A stretch of DNA of 64,000 nt, taken from positions 1 through 64,000 of the forward strand of contig JBBRAO010000003.1 of assembly GCA_038206725.1 (NCBI GenBank), read 5' to 3'. Source of the DNA: JBAXXL01 sp038206725 (lineage in GTDB: Bacteria; Bacteroidota; Ignavibacteria; Kapaibacteriales; UBA2268). Position numbers and translations under genes: made by a program. The notes below the pieces were generated by a model that made no database searches, was not told where the DNA came from, and worked only from the letters and a program-made list of their open reading frames with translations. Positions 36,232 through 45,553 of the stretch are shown here, piece by piece; position 1 is the stretch's first letter; each line of letters starts with the position of its first letter.

Positions 36232-36990
36232 ATGATTATGAAACAAACAATATTAATCTCATTCCTTTTGATTATTGGTTTTTCACCCCTGTTTTCTCAA
36301 TTTAATTGGGAAGCTCAACTACGATTGGAAAATAACCTCGGTGAAAAATTCGATATAAATTATTTTGGTGTTAAGCAAAATGCCACCGATTTCTTGGATT
36401 TAGCTTTAGGAGAAGAGGATCTTCCTACAATTCCGGTTCCTGAACCAACCTTAGGCGCTGTTTTCTACATAAATAATGATATATATTTATGGTCATATAG
36501 AGAATATCGAGCTGTGCCTGATTCTATAACCTTCAAAAAAGTATATACATTAGATGTTGAATATGGTACCGCCGGAAATGAAATAGACATTTCGTGGGAT
36601 AAATTCGGTAAAGAAGTTGATTCAGCATTTATTGAGGATATATATGATGATGTTTACATATATAAAGTTGATATGAAGGCAAATCAAACAGTTCATTTGA
36701 CAAACCACGCGGCTAGATTGCAAAAAATTACAATTTACTATAATAAAAGTGGTAGTGGCGTTGTAGAATATAACGAAAAAAATGATATTTTTGTTTATCC
36801 TAATCCTGCTCAAGATGACATTTTAATTCAGAATGTCCCGTTAGCGGGTAATGTGAAAATTTATAATGAATTTGGTACTTGCGTAATAGATTCTGATTAT
36901 TTTGGCGATAAAATCAATATTTCAAAATTATGTACCGGTGTTTATTTTGTTGTATCAAACGATAGAATAAGTAAATTTATAAAACTATGA
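36232..36990 (+). CDS. Small T9SS sorting-domain protein
   Basis: A 252-residue protein with a signal peptide (MIMKQTILISFLLIIGFSPL) and a beta-rich body of about 150 residues. The sorting tail is FVYPNPAQDDILIQNVPL, then KIYNEFGTCVI, then LCTGVYFVVSNDRISKFIKL. The ATG two codons in (MKQT) is an equally possible start. The body has no nameable domain. It overlaps the following glycosyltransferase gene by four bases (ATGA), tying a T9SS substrate translationally to a sugar transferase. Its short size suggests an accessory part of the surface structure. Confidence 0.75.
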   Translation: MIMKQTILISFLLIIGFSPLFSQFNWEAQLRLENNLGEKFDINYFGVKQNATDFLDLALGEEDLPTIPVPEPTLGAVFYINNDIYLWSYREYRAVPDSITFKKVYTLDVEYGTAGNEIDISWDKFGKEVDSAFIEDIYDDVYIYKVDMKANQTVHLTNHAARLQKITIYYNKSGSGVVEYNEKNDIFVYPNPAQDDILIQNVPLAGNVKIYNEFGTCVIDSDYFGDKINISKLCTGVYFVVSNDRISKFIKL

Positions 36991-37946
36991 TCGAAGAAGA
37001 TAAAATATTTATGTCGGTTGTAATTCCTCTTTATAATGAAGAGGAATCACTTAGAGAATTGTCAGCACAATTAGAGAGAGAATTGACGCTATTGTGCGGA
37101 GAATTATGGGAGGTTATCTTTATAGATGACGGTTCAAAAGATCATTCATATCAGGTAATCAAAGAAATTCATAATGCTAATAGAAAGTTCAAAGCTATTC
37201 AATTTAGGAAAAATCTTGGGAAAGCGGCCGCTTTACAAGCTGGGTTTAACGATGCTAAGGGTGAATTCATAGCAACTATGGATTCGGATCTGCAAGATGA
37301 CCCTGCAGAATTAGTTAATATGCTTGCAAAAATGAATGAGGGCTACGATTTGGTAAGTGGTTGGAAGAAAATACGCCACGATCCTAAATTAACGAAAAAT
37401 TTACCTTCTAAACTTTTTAACTGGGCAACAAGTAAAGTCGCGGGTGTAAAACTACACGATTTTAATTGTGGTCTTAAATTATACAGAAAGGAAGTTGCTA
37501 AAAGTTTAGACGTATATGGTGAAATGCATCGTTATTTACCGGCATTTGCCAATTTAGGAGGCTTTAGAGTTACTGAAGTTGCAGTTACACATCATCCGCG
37601 CAAATACGGCAAATCAAAGTATGGATTAAGCAGATTTATTAATGGCTACTTAGATTTATTGACAGTAATATTTACTACCAAATATGCTAAGAGCCCATTG
37701 CATTTTTTCGGTTTGATTGGTACTGTTATTAGTATGATTGGTTTTGTTATTGATTTGGTGTTATTTATACAGTGGTGTATGCACTTAACAGCTTTGAGCA
37801 ACCGCCCTATAGCATATTTAGGACTTGGAATGATTGTAATCGGCATTCAGTTCATTTCTATGGGACTGATTGGGGAATGGATTTTGAAAAGCAATATAAA
37901 AGAACATAAAAATGATTTGGTTATAAAGGAGAAATTAAGAGATTAA
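36987..37946 (+). CDS. Family 2 glycosyltransferase (DPM1/GtrB-like) with two C-terminal membrane segments
   Basis: The 319 residues show a GT-A fold: SVVIPLYNEEESL at the start, IFIDDGSKDHSY, and the metal/nucleotide-sugar motif MDSDLQDDPAEL. A GEMHRYLPAF segment and VTHHPRKYGKSKYG follow, typical of polyprenyl-phosphate glycosyltransferases. Two membrane helices (about 235-260 and 270-295) anchor it. Such enzymes move a sugar from a nucleotide donor to a lipid carrier on the cytoplasmic face. Its ATGA overlap with a T9SS protein gene and the family 9 transferase nearby suggest that the sugar ends up on the surface layer or on the lipopolysaccharide to which T9SS proteins may be attached; that link is inference. 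Confidence 0.9.
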   Translation: MIEEDKIFMSVVIPLYNEEESLRELSAQLERELTLLCGELWEVIFIDDGSKDHSYQVIKEIHNANRKFKAIQFRKNLGKAAALQAGFNDAKGEFIATMDSDLQDDPAELVNMLAKMNEGYDLVSGWKKIRHDPKLTKNLPSKLFNWATSKVAGVKLHDFNCGLKLYRKEVAKSLDVYGEMHRYLPAFANLGGFRVTEVAVTHHPRKYGKSKYGLSRFINGYLDLLTVIFTTKYAKSPLHFFGLIGTVISMIGFVIDLVLFIQWCMHLTALSNRPIAYLGLGMIVIGIQFISMGLIGEWILKSNIKEHKNDLVIKEKLRD

Positions 37947-37947
37947 T

Positions 37948-38730
37948 ATGAAAAAAGCAATAATTACCCTAGCGGTTGTATTGATTTCATTACTATCGAG
38001 CAATGAATTAAAATCTCAATACACAATGGATTATGCTCTGACAGGTGGACTTGCGATTATGAATATAATAGGTAATAACCCGGCCGCACTGCCGTTTGTC
38101 AAAGAGGAAGTACTGCCTACCGGTGAGTACCAATATACTTATGGTGGTAGTTTTCAGGAAACTCAATCAGGGTTTGATATCAATTTCAAGATACCGGTTG
38201 ATGACGGCGATAAACTTAAAATACCAATAGGATTAGAATATATCTTCTTCCGTTCGAAAGAATTAGAACACGTTATTTCGAGCGAGTCGAGCCACGACTT
38301 TTTATTAGTTAACAAATTTGATTTGATAACATTATATTCGGGAATACACTACGTTTTGCTTAAATATCCTGAGTACGATATTAATGTTTACACAGGATTT
38401 GAAGTAAGAGGAACCTATCTTGGATTCAGCGATTTTCGCGGAACAGAAATATTCAAAGACGGTCCTGACAAAGTTTGGGATTTGAATGACAAAGATAAAA
38501 CCCCGGCTTTTAGAATTGGTACTAGTTTAAAATTCGGTGGTGAAGGAAGAATAACCAAGAAAGCCCCTATATACGCGAACTGGTTTTTTGCTCTAACAGC
38601 ATTAAATGTTATTGGAACAGAAAAAGCGCGTGGCGAGTATTTGACCCCTACAAATTCATTAGAAACGAGAGAAAGAACAGTATTTACTTACCAAATCGGT
38701 TTTCAATTTCAATATAAATTTACGGAATAA
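37948..38730 (+). CDS. Probable outer-membrane beta-barrel protein
   Basis: One base after the glycosyltransferase stop, this 260-residue protein begins with a signal peptide (AIITLAVVLISLLSSNELKSQ) and has a NNPAALPF segment of the kind found at the start of barrel proteins. Alternating strands follow, ending with QIGFQFQYKFTE. An aromatic residue lies close to but not at the end, slightly off the barrel norm. The family is not recognised. It sits between two glycosyltransferases and ends one base before the next gene, so all are one transcript. Confidence 0.6.
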   Translation: MKKAIITLAVVLISLLSSNELKSQYTMDYALTGGLAIMNIIGNNPAALPFVKEEVLPTGEYQYTYGGSFQETQSGFDINFKIPVDDGDKLKIPIGLEYIFFRSKELEHVISSESSHDFLLVNKFDLITLYSGIHYVLLKYPEYDINVYTGFEVRGTYLGFSDFRGTEIFKDGPDKVWDLNDKDKTPAFRIGTSLKFGGEGRITKKAPIYANWFFALTALNVIGTEKARGEYLTPTNSLETRERTVFTYQIGFQFQYKFTE

Positions 38731-38731
38731 T

Positions 38732-39802
38732 ATGTTTTATAATAGCGATTGTAAGTATTTTAAAGGGACGGTACCGTGCAAATTCCATAAAGAATTTGCT
38801 GTTAAATGCTCCGATTGTAAATACTATCAAAAAGTAAAAGAAAAGATTCTGATTATAAAACTTGGAGCCGCTGGTGATGTAATTCGCACAACTCCTATAT
38901 TACATAAAATAGCAAAGGAATATCCTAATTCTAAAGTATGGTGGCTTACATATTTTCCATCCATATTACCTGTGAACTCAATTGATGTAATAATGCCTTT
39001 CGATCTTGCTACAATTTTGATTTTAGAGGAGTCAAAATTCGATATAGTTTTCAATTTGGACAAAGACTACGAAGCCTGCGCACTAATGAATAGGATAGAA
39101 GCCTACGAGAAGCACGGTTTTAATCTTCAAGATGGATTGCCAGCGCCGTATAATGAATTGGCACAGCAAAAGTTCGACACAGGGCTTTTCGACGATGTTA
39201 ATAAGGCAAACCGTAAGTCTTATGTTGAAGAGATTTTTGAAATTTGCGAATGGAAGTTTGAAGGTGAAGAATACATATTGGAATTTGATAAATCAGTCAA
39301 TTTTGCACTAAATAATAATGGTAAAAAAATCATTGGTTTAAATACCGGCTGTGGCGATCGGTGGGTCTCTAGACTTTGGAGTGAAGAGAACTGGTCGAAT
39401 TTAGCAAAAGAACTTATTGTAAGAGGTTTCCACCCTGTTCTTTTGGGTGGTAAACAAGAAGATGAGCGTAATAAAAGCATAAGCAAAACTTCCGGTGCCT
39501 ACTATCCGGGATTCTATTCCTTGCAGGAGTTTATCTCTTTGTGCGATAAGTGCGATTTGTTAGTCAGTGGTGTTACAATGGGAATGCATTTAGCTATTGG
39601 TCTCAAAAAGCAACTTGTTTTGATTAATAATATTTTCAATCCTTATGAATTTGAACTTTATGGCAGGGGTGAAATCGTTGAACCCGATAAAGAATGCACT
39701 TGTTACTTTAGTCCAAAATGTAAAAATCCGGATTATTTCTGTTTGGATCATTTAGCGATGCGGAAAGTTTTGGACGCGGTATTGAGGAATATAAAATCTT
39801 AA
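38732..39802 (+). CDS. Family 9 (heptosyltransferase-like) glycosyltransferase with cysteine clusters at both ends
   Basis: The GT-B core has ILIIKLGAAGDVIRTTPILH near residue 40, GLNTGCGDRWVSRLW (donor site), HPVLLGGKQEDERN, and the LVSGVTMGMHLAIGL strand-helix. These are the usual ADP-heptose:LPS transferase features. Ahead of it, about 35 residues contain a C-x8-C-x10-C-x2-C set that could bind zinc. Near the C-terminus there are four more cysteines (CTCYFSPKC and a later C). The enzyme probably adds sugar to the LPS core or another envelope glycan. The stop codon lies at the very edge of a repeat element. It is the last gene of the run that begins in the T9SS cluster. Confidence 0.85.
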   Translation: MFYNSDCKYFKGTVPCKFHKEFAVKCSDCKYYQKVKEKILIIKLGAAGDVIRTTPILHKIAKEYPNSKVWWLTYFPSILPVNSIDVIMPFDLATILILEESKFDIVFNLDKDYEACALMNRIEAYEKHGFNLQDGLPAPYNELAQQKFDTGLFDDVNKANRKSYVEEIFEICEWKFEGEEYILEFDKSVNFALNNNGKKIIGLNTGCGDRWVSRLWSEENWSNLAKELIVRGFHPVLLGGKQEDERNKSISKTSGAYYPGFYSLQEFISLCDKCDLLVSGVTMGMHLAIGLKKQLVLINNIFNPYEFELYGRGEIVEPDKECTCYFSPKCKNPDYFCLDHLAMRKVLDAVLRNIKS

Positions 39803-39835
39803 ACCTTGCCGTTGGTTTGAAACCTTAGGAAGGTT
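39802..39835. repeat. Decayed AACCTTCC-type inverted repeat
   Basis: AACCTTGCCGTTGGTTTGAA followed by ACCTTAGGAAGGTT keeps the outline of the repeat at 11063-11095, with several changes in the left arm. It overlaps the glycosyltransferase stop codon. Confidence 0.5.
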
Positions 39836-40004
39836 GTAACTACTCATATTATCACAAGCATCGCCGTTTCAGCACCCACTTTTACAAAATACATTCATCG
39901 CGGCAGAACGGAAATGTTGATTTGCTGAACACACGAGGGCGTCTGTGCTACTCTATTTATCAATGATATAGTAGAACATACGCCTTGTATGTTTGTCATT
40001 ATCA

Positions 40005-40024
40005 GAGTTGTGAGACAGCCCCAA
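40005..40024. repeat. Solitary end of the TTGGGGCT element
   Basis: GAGTTGTGAGACAGCCCCAA is the reverse complement of a sequence matching the left end of the element at 11171 at 18 of 20 positions. No partner end was found nearby. The surrounding gap 39836-40038 has no gene. Confidence 0.5.
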
Positions 40025-40038
40025 GGTTTAAGAATGTT

Positions 40039-41094
40039 TTATTCAGAATTTCTGACCAATCTAATGCCGGTAAGGTTTACATCTCTTGTGAAACGTCTGT
40101 TAGAGCTTCGTAAATAGGATATACCATCGGCATAACAACCACCGCGAGTAACACGTACGCTTCCATCTGCCGGTCCTGTCGGGTCAACAGCGGGCGAATT
40201 AGGATATGCGGCGCTATAGTAATCCCAACACCATTCACGAACATTGCCGTTCATATCGAATAGACCATAAGCATTTGGAGCTTTATCGGCTACAGGGTGG
40301 GGTTTTATGCCTGAGTTGATATTATACCAGCTCATCAATGACATATCTTCGAGCGGATAATCTATTTTGGTACCGCCTCTACAAGCATATTCCCATTCAG
40401 CTTCAGTAGGAAGACGCCAGCCATTAGCTTTAGCATTCCAAGTAATATTATTTCCTTTGATCGTATAGCATTTTGTTAAGCCTTGAATTTCAGAAAGACG
40501 ATTGCAGAAAGTGACTGCATCTTCAAACTTAATATTATATACAGGTAGGGAAGGGGAAGTAACCAATGAAGGATTAGTGCCAAGAACCTGAGAATAGAGT
40601 CGTTGGGTAACTTCTGTTTTGGATATATAAAAGGCTTTAGTCAGTTTCACTAGTACAGTATCTTCATCGAAATTTCCCGAAATGGAACCCATTAGGAAAG
40701 TTGCCGGACCTAAAGTAACCGTTTCGATTTTATCAGTCTGATTAATTGCAATCGTGAAAGCTTTACTTATGGTATCGAATGCCACAATTTGAATTGTGCC
40801 GCTTGCGAAAGTATCTTTGACTTTGACCGTTATTTTATTTACCTGCCAGTTTAAAACTGAATCTGACGGGTAAGTTGATTTACCATTAGGCGAGTTAAAT
40901 ATTATTTGGTTGTTTTTACCCGAGATATCAAAGAAATCGCCATAAATAATTAAGGTATCCCCGAGAACAACAGGAGTTTTACTGATAGTGTTAATTATCG
41001 GTACGCCGGTTTCGGTTGGTGGTAAAGACAAATCAACACAAGAATATATTGATAAAACGGCAAACAATGAAAAAATCAATAAAGGGAATTTCAT
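40039..41094 (-). CDS. Lipoprotein with an IPT/TIG-like domain and a formylglycine-generating-enzyme (SUMF1) domain
   Basis: The signal MKFPLLIFSLFAVLSIYSC ends in a lipobox cysteine. Residues about 30-115 form an IPT/TIG-like beta-sandwich (VVLGDTLIIYGDFF...IIFNSPNGK...). The rest is a SUMF1/FGE-sulfatase domain: TFLMGSISGNFDED, ISKTEVTQRLYSQV, NGWRLPTEAEWEYACRGG, NAYGLFDMNGNVREWCWDYY and VTRGGCYADG. True formylglycine-generating enzymes oxidise a sulphatase cysteine, but most bacterial proteins with this C-type-lectin-like fold have other or unknown binding roles, and the paired catalytic cysteines are not obvious here. It ends the minus-strand run after gcvPA and the FtsB-like gene. Confidence 0.88.
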   Translation of the reverse strand: MKFPLLIFSLFAVLSIYSCVDLSLPPTETGVPIINTISKTPVVLGDTLIIYGDFFDISGKNNQIIFNSPNGKSTYPSDSVLNWQVNKITVKVKDTFASGTIQIVAFDTISKAFTIAINQTDKIETVTLGPATFLMGSISGNFDEDTVLVKLTKAFYISKTEVTQRLYSQVLGTNPSLVTSPSLPVYNIKFEDAVTFCNRLSEIQGLTKCYTIKGNNITWNAKANGWRLPTEAEWEYACRGGTKIDYPLEDMSLMSWYNINSGIKPHPVADKAPNAYGLFDMNGNVREWCWDYYSAAYPNSPAVDPTGPADGSVRVTRGGCYADGISYLRSSNRRFTRDVNLTGIRLVRNSE

Positions 41095-41095
41095 A

Positions 41096-41422
41096 TTACT
41101 TCGATTCCTTGTCTTTCATAATAAAGACTTTTTCGTTAGGTTTTACCAAACCGTACTTTTCGCGGGCAACTTGTTCAATGTACAAAGTATCGGTCTTCAA
41201 TAGTTTTAGACGTTTCTTCAAAGAATCATTAGCACGTTTTTCGCTTTCGATAGCTGTAATTAATTGTCTTTGAGTATTCTGCTGTTTTAATGTCGTTACA
41301 ATACCATAATTAGAGAATAATACATAAACCAGAAGTAAAAAACACACACAGATGATTAGAAACCACTGTGTGCGTCTTTTGTCTATAAACAAATTGAGGA
41401 TACTATCTTTTATTTTGTCCAT
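41096..41422 (-). CDS. FtsB/DivIC-like septum formation initiator
   Basis: The 108-residue protein has the layout of FtsB/DivIC: a short basic cytoplasmic end, one membrane helix (WFLIICVCFLLLVYVLF), a periplasmic coiled coil, and the end motif TLYIEQVAREKYGLVKPNEK that marks the family. These proteins connect early and late cell-division factors at the septum. It starts inside the stop of gcvPA (TAATG on the minus strand) and ends one base before the lipoprotein gene, so it is the middle cistron of a three-gene unit with no evident shared function. Confidence 0.9.
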   Translation of the reverse strand: MDKIKDSILNLFIDKRRTQWFLIICVCFLLLVYVLFSNYGIVTTLKQQNTQRQLITAIESEKRANDSLKKRLKLLKTDTLYIEQVAREKYGLVKPNEKVFIMKDKESK

Positions 41423-42759
41423 TAAGATATTTTACTTAAAAACTCAATAAATTTATCCATCTCATCTTTTGATCTTTTTTCTGTTACGGCTATAAGTAGT
41501 CCGTCTTGTTCAGGAATAAAATCGGATACGTTTACACCGGGTAAGAATCCATTTTTTATACCTTGGGTAATGATTTCGCAAGCAGGTACTGGTGGCTTAA
41601 TTAGGAATTCATTAAAGAATGGTTTGTCATTAGCCATTTTGAACCCCGGTAGCTCACAAATCTTCTTTGCCAAATAGTGTGCTTTTTGGAATGCTTGTTC
41701 AGCAGTTTCGCGAATACCTTCTTTGCCCATTGTTTCCATATAAACAGTGGATGCTAGCATCATCAAGCCTTGGTTAGTACATATATTCGAAGTTGCTTTT
41801 TCGCGTTTTATTTGTTGTTCACGAGTTTGTAAAGTAAGAACAAAAGCTCTGTTGCCACGATTATCTTCAGTAACACCGCAAACTCTACCGGGCATTTTGC
41901 GCAAAAATTCTTTCTTGATTGCGAAGAAGCCTAAATAAGGTCCGCCGAAATTGAGTGGAATACCCATAGGTTGACCTTCGCCAAGCACGATGTCAGCATT
42001 GTATTTGCCGGGTGCTTCTAACAAACCCAAAGAAATCGGATTTACTACTACTACATATAAGGCACCAACCGAGTGACATATTTCTTCAATTTTCTTAACA
42101 TCTTCTAAAGTTCCAAGGAAATTTGGTTGCGAAACAACAACAGCGGCTGTTTTGTCGCTGATAGCTAATTTCAAAGCATTCAAATCACAGTAGCCATCAG
42201 GAGTTTTGATTGTTTTAAAGTTTAATCCCAGACCGGCAGTAATAGTATTTGTTACTGTAAGATAATTAGGATTAATAGTGCCTGCGAACAATACTTCGCG
42301 TTTGTTTGTTTGCGCTTGAGCCAACATACAAGCTTCAGCCAATGCACTTCCAGCATCGTATTGCGAAGCATTCGATACATCCATACCGGTAAGCGAAGTA
42401 ATACAGGATTGATATTCGTACATTACTTGTAGCGTACCTTGTGATACTTCAGCTTGATATGGTGTATAAGCTGTTTTGAATTCAGGTCTTTCCAAAACCG
42501 ATCCAACCATTGCCGGTATGTAGTGATCATAAGCACCACCGCCCATAAAGCAAATATGAGAATCAGTTGATATATTTTTTGCCGCGTAAGATTTAAGCAA
42601 AGCCAACGCTTCGAGTTCCGATAGCTGTGGTGGTAAGTTCAAATCATTTTTAAGCTTAATTTCATCAGGTATATTCGCAATTAAATCGTCGAATTTATCT
42701 ACGCCGATGGCATCAAACATTACTTTACGATCATTGTCCGTATTAGGAACGTATGCCAT
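41422..42759 (-). CDS. gcvPA: Glycine dehydrogenase (decarboxylating) subunit 1
   Basis: GcvPA is the N-terminal half of the split P-protein of the glycine cleavage system, which decarboxylates glycine with pyridoxal phosphate. The 445-residue length fits subunit 1. Typical stretches are FMGGGAYDHYIPAMVGSVL, FKTAYTPYQAEVSQGTLQVM, YDAGSALAEACMLA, and GGPYLGFFAIKKEFLRKMPG with RVCGVTEDNRGNRAFVLTLQ downstream. As expected, the PLP-lysine is not here but in subunit 2 (GcvPB), which is not in this window. An 84-base gap separates it from the patatin gene on the same strand. Confidence 0.95.
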   Translation of the reverse strand: MAYVPNTDNDRKVMFDAIGVDKFDDLIANIPDEIKLKNDLNLPPQLSELEALALLKSYAAKNISTDSHICFMGGGAYDHYIPAMVGSVLERPEFKTAYTPYQAEVSQGTLQVMYEYQSCITSLTGMDVSNASQYDAGSALAEACMLAQAQTNKREVLFAGTINPNYLTVTNTITAGLGLNFKTIKTPDGYCDLNALKLAISDKTAAVVVSQPNFLGTLEDVKKIEEICHSVGALYVVVVNPISLGLLEAPGKYNADIVLGEGQPMGIPLNFGGPYLGFFAIKKEFLRKMPGRVCGVTEDNRGNRAFVLTLQTREQQIKREKATSNICTNQGLMMLASTVYMETMGKEGIRETAEQAFQKAHYLAKKICELPGFKMANDKPFFNEFLIKPPVPACEIITQGIKNGFLPGVNVSDFIPEQDGLLIAVTEKRSKDEMDKFIEFLSKIS

Positions 42760-42843
42760 ATAATCTCCAAAAGGTTTTTTAAAAATTATTATATTTCAAT
42801 CTTCAAAATTAAATCTATTATTTGCATTTTCCAAATATTAGGT

Positions 42844-45468
42844 CTATAAATTCACTCCAAAAGTAAAATAGAGTATAATATTTCCGGAATACCACTTATT
42901 TGTTATGTAGTTATATGAAAAGCTTTTTCCAAAGGCAAGCATTGCAGGACCTACAGGAGTGTCGAGAGAAAAATTTAATCCAATTCCGTGTTTTACGTCG
43001 GTGAACTTCAAATTATCCATTTCATCGAATACATTTCCCCAATCATAACGGGCAGATACATAACTATCGAAAAATAATTTGAAGTCAAGTTTTCTACGTA
43101 ATTCTAAAGATAGTTTAAAAAATTGCTTAGCTCGCAACTCGTCCTCACGCAAACCGTAAAAGCTTTCACAACCACCGAGCGAGAAAAATTCAGGTTGAGG
43201 TAGGGTTCTATCACCCATTCCCAAAAGAACTTGCGGAATTAACGCACTTTTTAGAATTTTATAATTATACCTAAAAGAGAAAGTCGCTTTCGAATACGGT
43301 AATTCAGATATTTTATGGAACAAACTTGATTCATAAAGAAAATCTAGTTTTATTCCTTGGTTTGCAAAATAGGGTTTGTTTTCAGTATCATATTTAGCTC
43401 CAATTCTAAAGACTGTCAGCGCTTGAAATTTTGGCATTACAACCGAATCTCTGTTAAATGTACGTTGGTATTCATTTCTCATACCAACAGTAATCTTGCC
43501 TATTTTATTGGTATTAGTTTCAAATTCTGCTATTAAACCAAGGCGTTCTTCATAAATATTGGCTATTCTTTGACGGTTATAAAAATCGGCATTCAGCGAA
43601 TCGGAGTTATAGGAAAACCTCCAACGGTTTGTATAATAGCCTTTCACGGATAATCCCAGGGGAGTATAACCGATATTAGAATTGAAAAGCATCAATTCAG
43701 CGTGCTTATCGCGTTCACCGATTATGATACCTGTTGAGAGGTTTGTACCGGTGTTCCATAAATTGTATTGAACGATTTGACCTGCAAAGCGGAAATTTCG
43801 ATCGAGATCAATTCTAAATCCTGCATTGATTTCCTGATTGCCTAGCTCTTGGAGCTTTAAAGCAAGGTTCATTCCTCCATTATTATTGGTCTTATATACT
43901 ATTTCAAAGTTATCAAACAATCCGCAACTCATTAGGTTGTCCCACGAATCTAAGATGTTGTCAGAATTGAGAAGGTCGTGTTTCTTTAAAAGTAATTCAC
44001 GTTTTACAAGATATTTCGAAATTGCGCCGGATTGAATTTCTATACTGTCAATCCGTCCTAAATTGGGAGTCAGCGATACAGTACCGTTATTTATGGAAAT
44101 GTTCTGGATAAAAGCAAATGTATAACCGCTGTTCTTGAGCAATTTGCCCGCTAATTGTCTTATTTTCTTTTGACTATTTTTATCACAGGGCTTGCCTTTG
44201 AAATTTGTATTTAATTCCGCTAACACCTCTGAAGTGATTTCATGCTCTGTCTTAAAGATTATTTTTTCAATTACAGGAAAGTATGTTGGTGTTATCGAAA
44301 TTTTATCATCTATTGCTGAAAAATGAAGTGATTGAATTTCGGGTCTTAGCAGTAGTGAGTCAGTAATTTTGAGAAGTTGTGCCCACAAGGTTATTTTTTT
44401 TGTTTCAAAATTAATATTATTATATATATATAATGTGTGTTCGGTTTCAGTAAAATCCAATCGAGTTAAAACATTATTAAGTTTACTAATTCTGATGAGA
44501 TCATATTTGGAAATAATATCATTTATTCTTTCGTTAGCAGAAATCTCACCAGCTTTAATCATTGAATCAATATTCCGGAAATCAGTATTCTTATAGTTTT
44601 CATTCGCCGGTTTGATAATAAAATCAATTTCCCGTGCGGCATTTTGTTCGAAGTATTTAATAAGAATGGATAGTGTTTGGTCTGCAATATCCAAGCCCGA
44701 TGTAAACTCGTTAATTTTGTATGTTGGTGAAGTAGTATTGACTCCTATAATCATATCGGGATTATAGGCTAAAACGGCATCGGTTGGTAAATTGGCGAAA
44801 ATACCCCCGTCAATATAAATGGAGGAGTCTATTCTCACCGGTCTGAATTGTATAGGAATTGTACAACTCGCCCTGATAGAATTAACCAAATTCCCGCTTG
44901 CCAGATAACGTGGTTTGCCATTTATCAGGTCGGTAACAGCAATTCGTAACGGAATGTACAAGCTATCGAAAGAATCGAAAGTTTTGAAAGGAGCAAGGGA
45001 GAATTGTGTATGCAAATACTTTTCGAATGTTTTATTTTCACTTATGGTTTGTGGAGGATGAAATTTGAAATTATGAAACCTGAAACTCAATACACCTTTG
45101 TTTTCAAGGTATTTTTGGTCAATATTTAACGAATTCCAATTATCTTTCTGATAAAATGCCGAAAGTTCAGGCCAATTAGTATTCAAAACAGCCTGCTCAA
45201 TTTCATTAGCAGTAAAACCGGTAGCGTATAATCCGCCAATCATAGAGCCCATAGAAGTGCCGGCAATTTCGGATATCTGAATTTTGGATTGTTCCAATGA
45301 CTTCAGGACACCGATTTGGAAAATCCCTCTCGCACCACCACCACTCAAAACCAAAGCAACATTAGGCTGAATTTCTTCTTTTGAAATATCAATTTCATTG
45401 TCCGCCATGCTATAGCTACCGGTTACGAGTAAAAATATCAATATTGAAGCTAATAAATACTTAAGCAT
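42844..45468 (-). CDS. Patatin-like phospholipase fused to an Omp85-type (BamA/TamA-like) outer-membrane part
   Basis: The 874-residue protein has a signal peptide and then a patatin domain. It shows the oxyanion loop GGGARG (about 43-48), the nucleophile elbow GTSMG (about 70-74) and the dyad aspartate in [11 protein letters not shown] (near 220). After a helical stretch comes a POTRA-like module ([20 protein letters not shown]..., [18 protein letters not shown]). A surface-antigen/Omp85 barrel follows, with [20 protein letters not shown] and an end [13 protein letters not shown]. The PlpD-like family secretes or displays its own lipase across the outer membrane. Both catalytic residues are kept, so it should hydrolyse lipids. 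It stands alone between an aminotransferase on the opposite strand and gcvPA. Confidence 0.92.
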   Translation of the reverse strand: MLKYLLASILIFLLVTGSYSMADNEIDISKEEIQPNVALVLSGGGARGIFQIGVLKSLEQSKIQISEIAGTSMGSMIGGLYATGFTANEIEQAVLNTNWPELSAFYQKDNWNSLNIDQKYLENKGVLSFRFHNFKFHPPQTISENKTFEKYLHTQFSLAPFKTFDSFDSLYIPLRIAVTDLINGKPRYLASGNLVNSIRASCTIPIQFRPVRIDSSIYIDGGIFANLPTDAVLAYNPDMIIGVNTTSPTYKINEFTSGLDIADQTLSILIKYFEQNAAREIDFIIKPANENYKNTDFRNIDSMIKAGEISANERINDIISKYDLIRISKLNNVLTRLDFTETEHTLYIYNNINFETKKITLWAQLLKITDSLLLRPEIQSLHFSAIDDKISITPTYFPVIEKIIFKTEHEITSEVLAELNTNFKGKPCDKNSQKKIRQLAGKLLKNSGYTFAFIQNISINNGTVSLTPNLGRIDSIEIQSGAISKYLVKRELLLKKHDLLNSDNILDSWDNLMSCGLFDNFEIVYKTNNNGGMNLALKLQELGNQEINAGFRIDLDRNFRFAGQIVQYNLWNTGTNLSTGIIIGERDKHAELMLFNSNIGYTPLGLSVKGYYTNRWRFSYNSDSLNADFYNRQRIANIYEERLGLIAEFETNTNKIGKITVGMRNEYQRTFNRDSVVMPKFQALTVFRIGAKYDTENKPYFANQGIKLDFLYESSLFHKISELPYSKATFSFRYNYKILKSALIPQVLLGMGDRTLPQPEFFSLGGCESFYGLREDELRAKQFFKLSLELRRKLDFKLFFDSYVSARYDWGNVFDEMDNLKFTDVKHGIGLNFSLDTPVGPAMLAFGKSFSYNYITNKWYSGNIILYFTFGVNL

Positions 45469-45553
45469 ATTAAAGATTTTTTGAAAGTGTTAAAAAAAAA
45501 ATTGTTAATTTGAATATTCAATTATAACAAAAATATAAAATTTGGATGATAAT

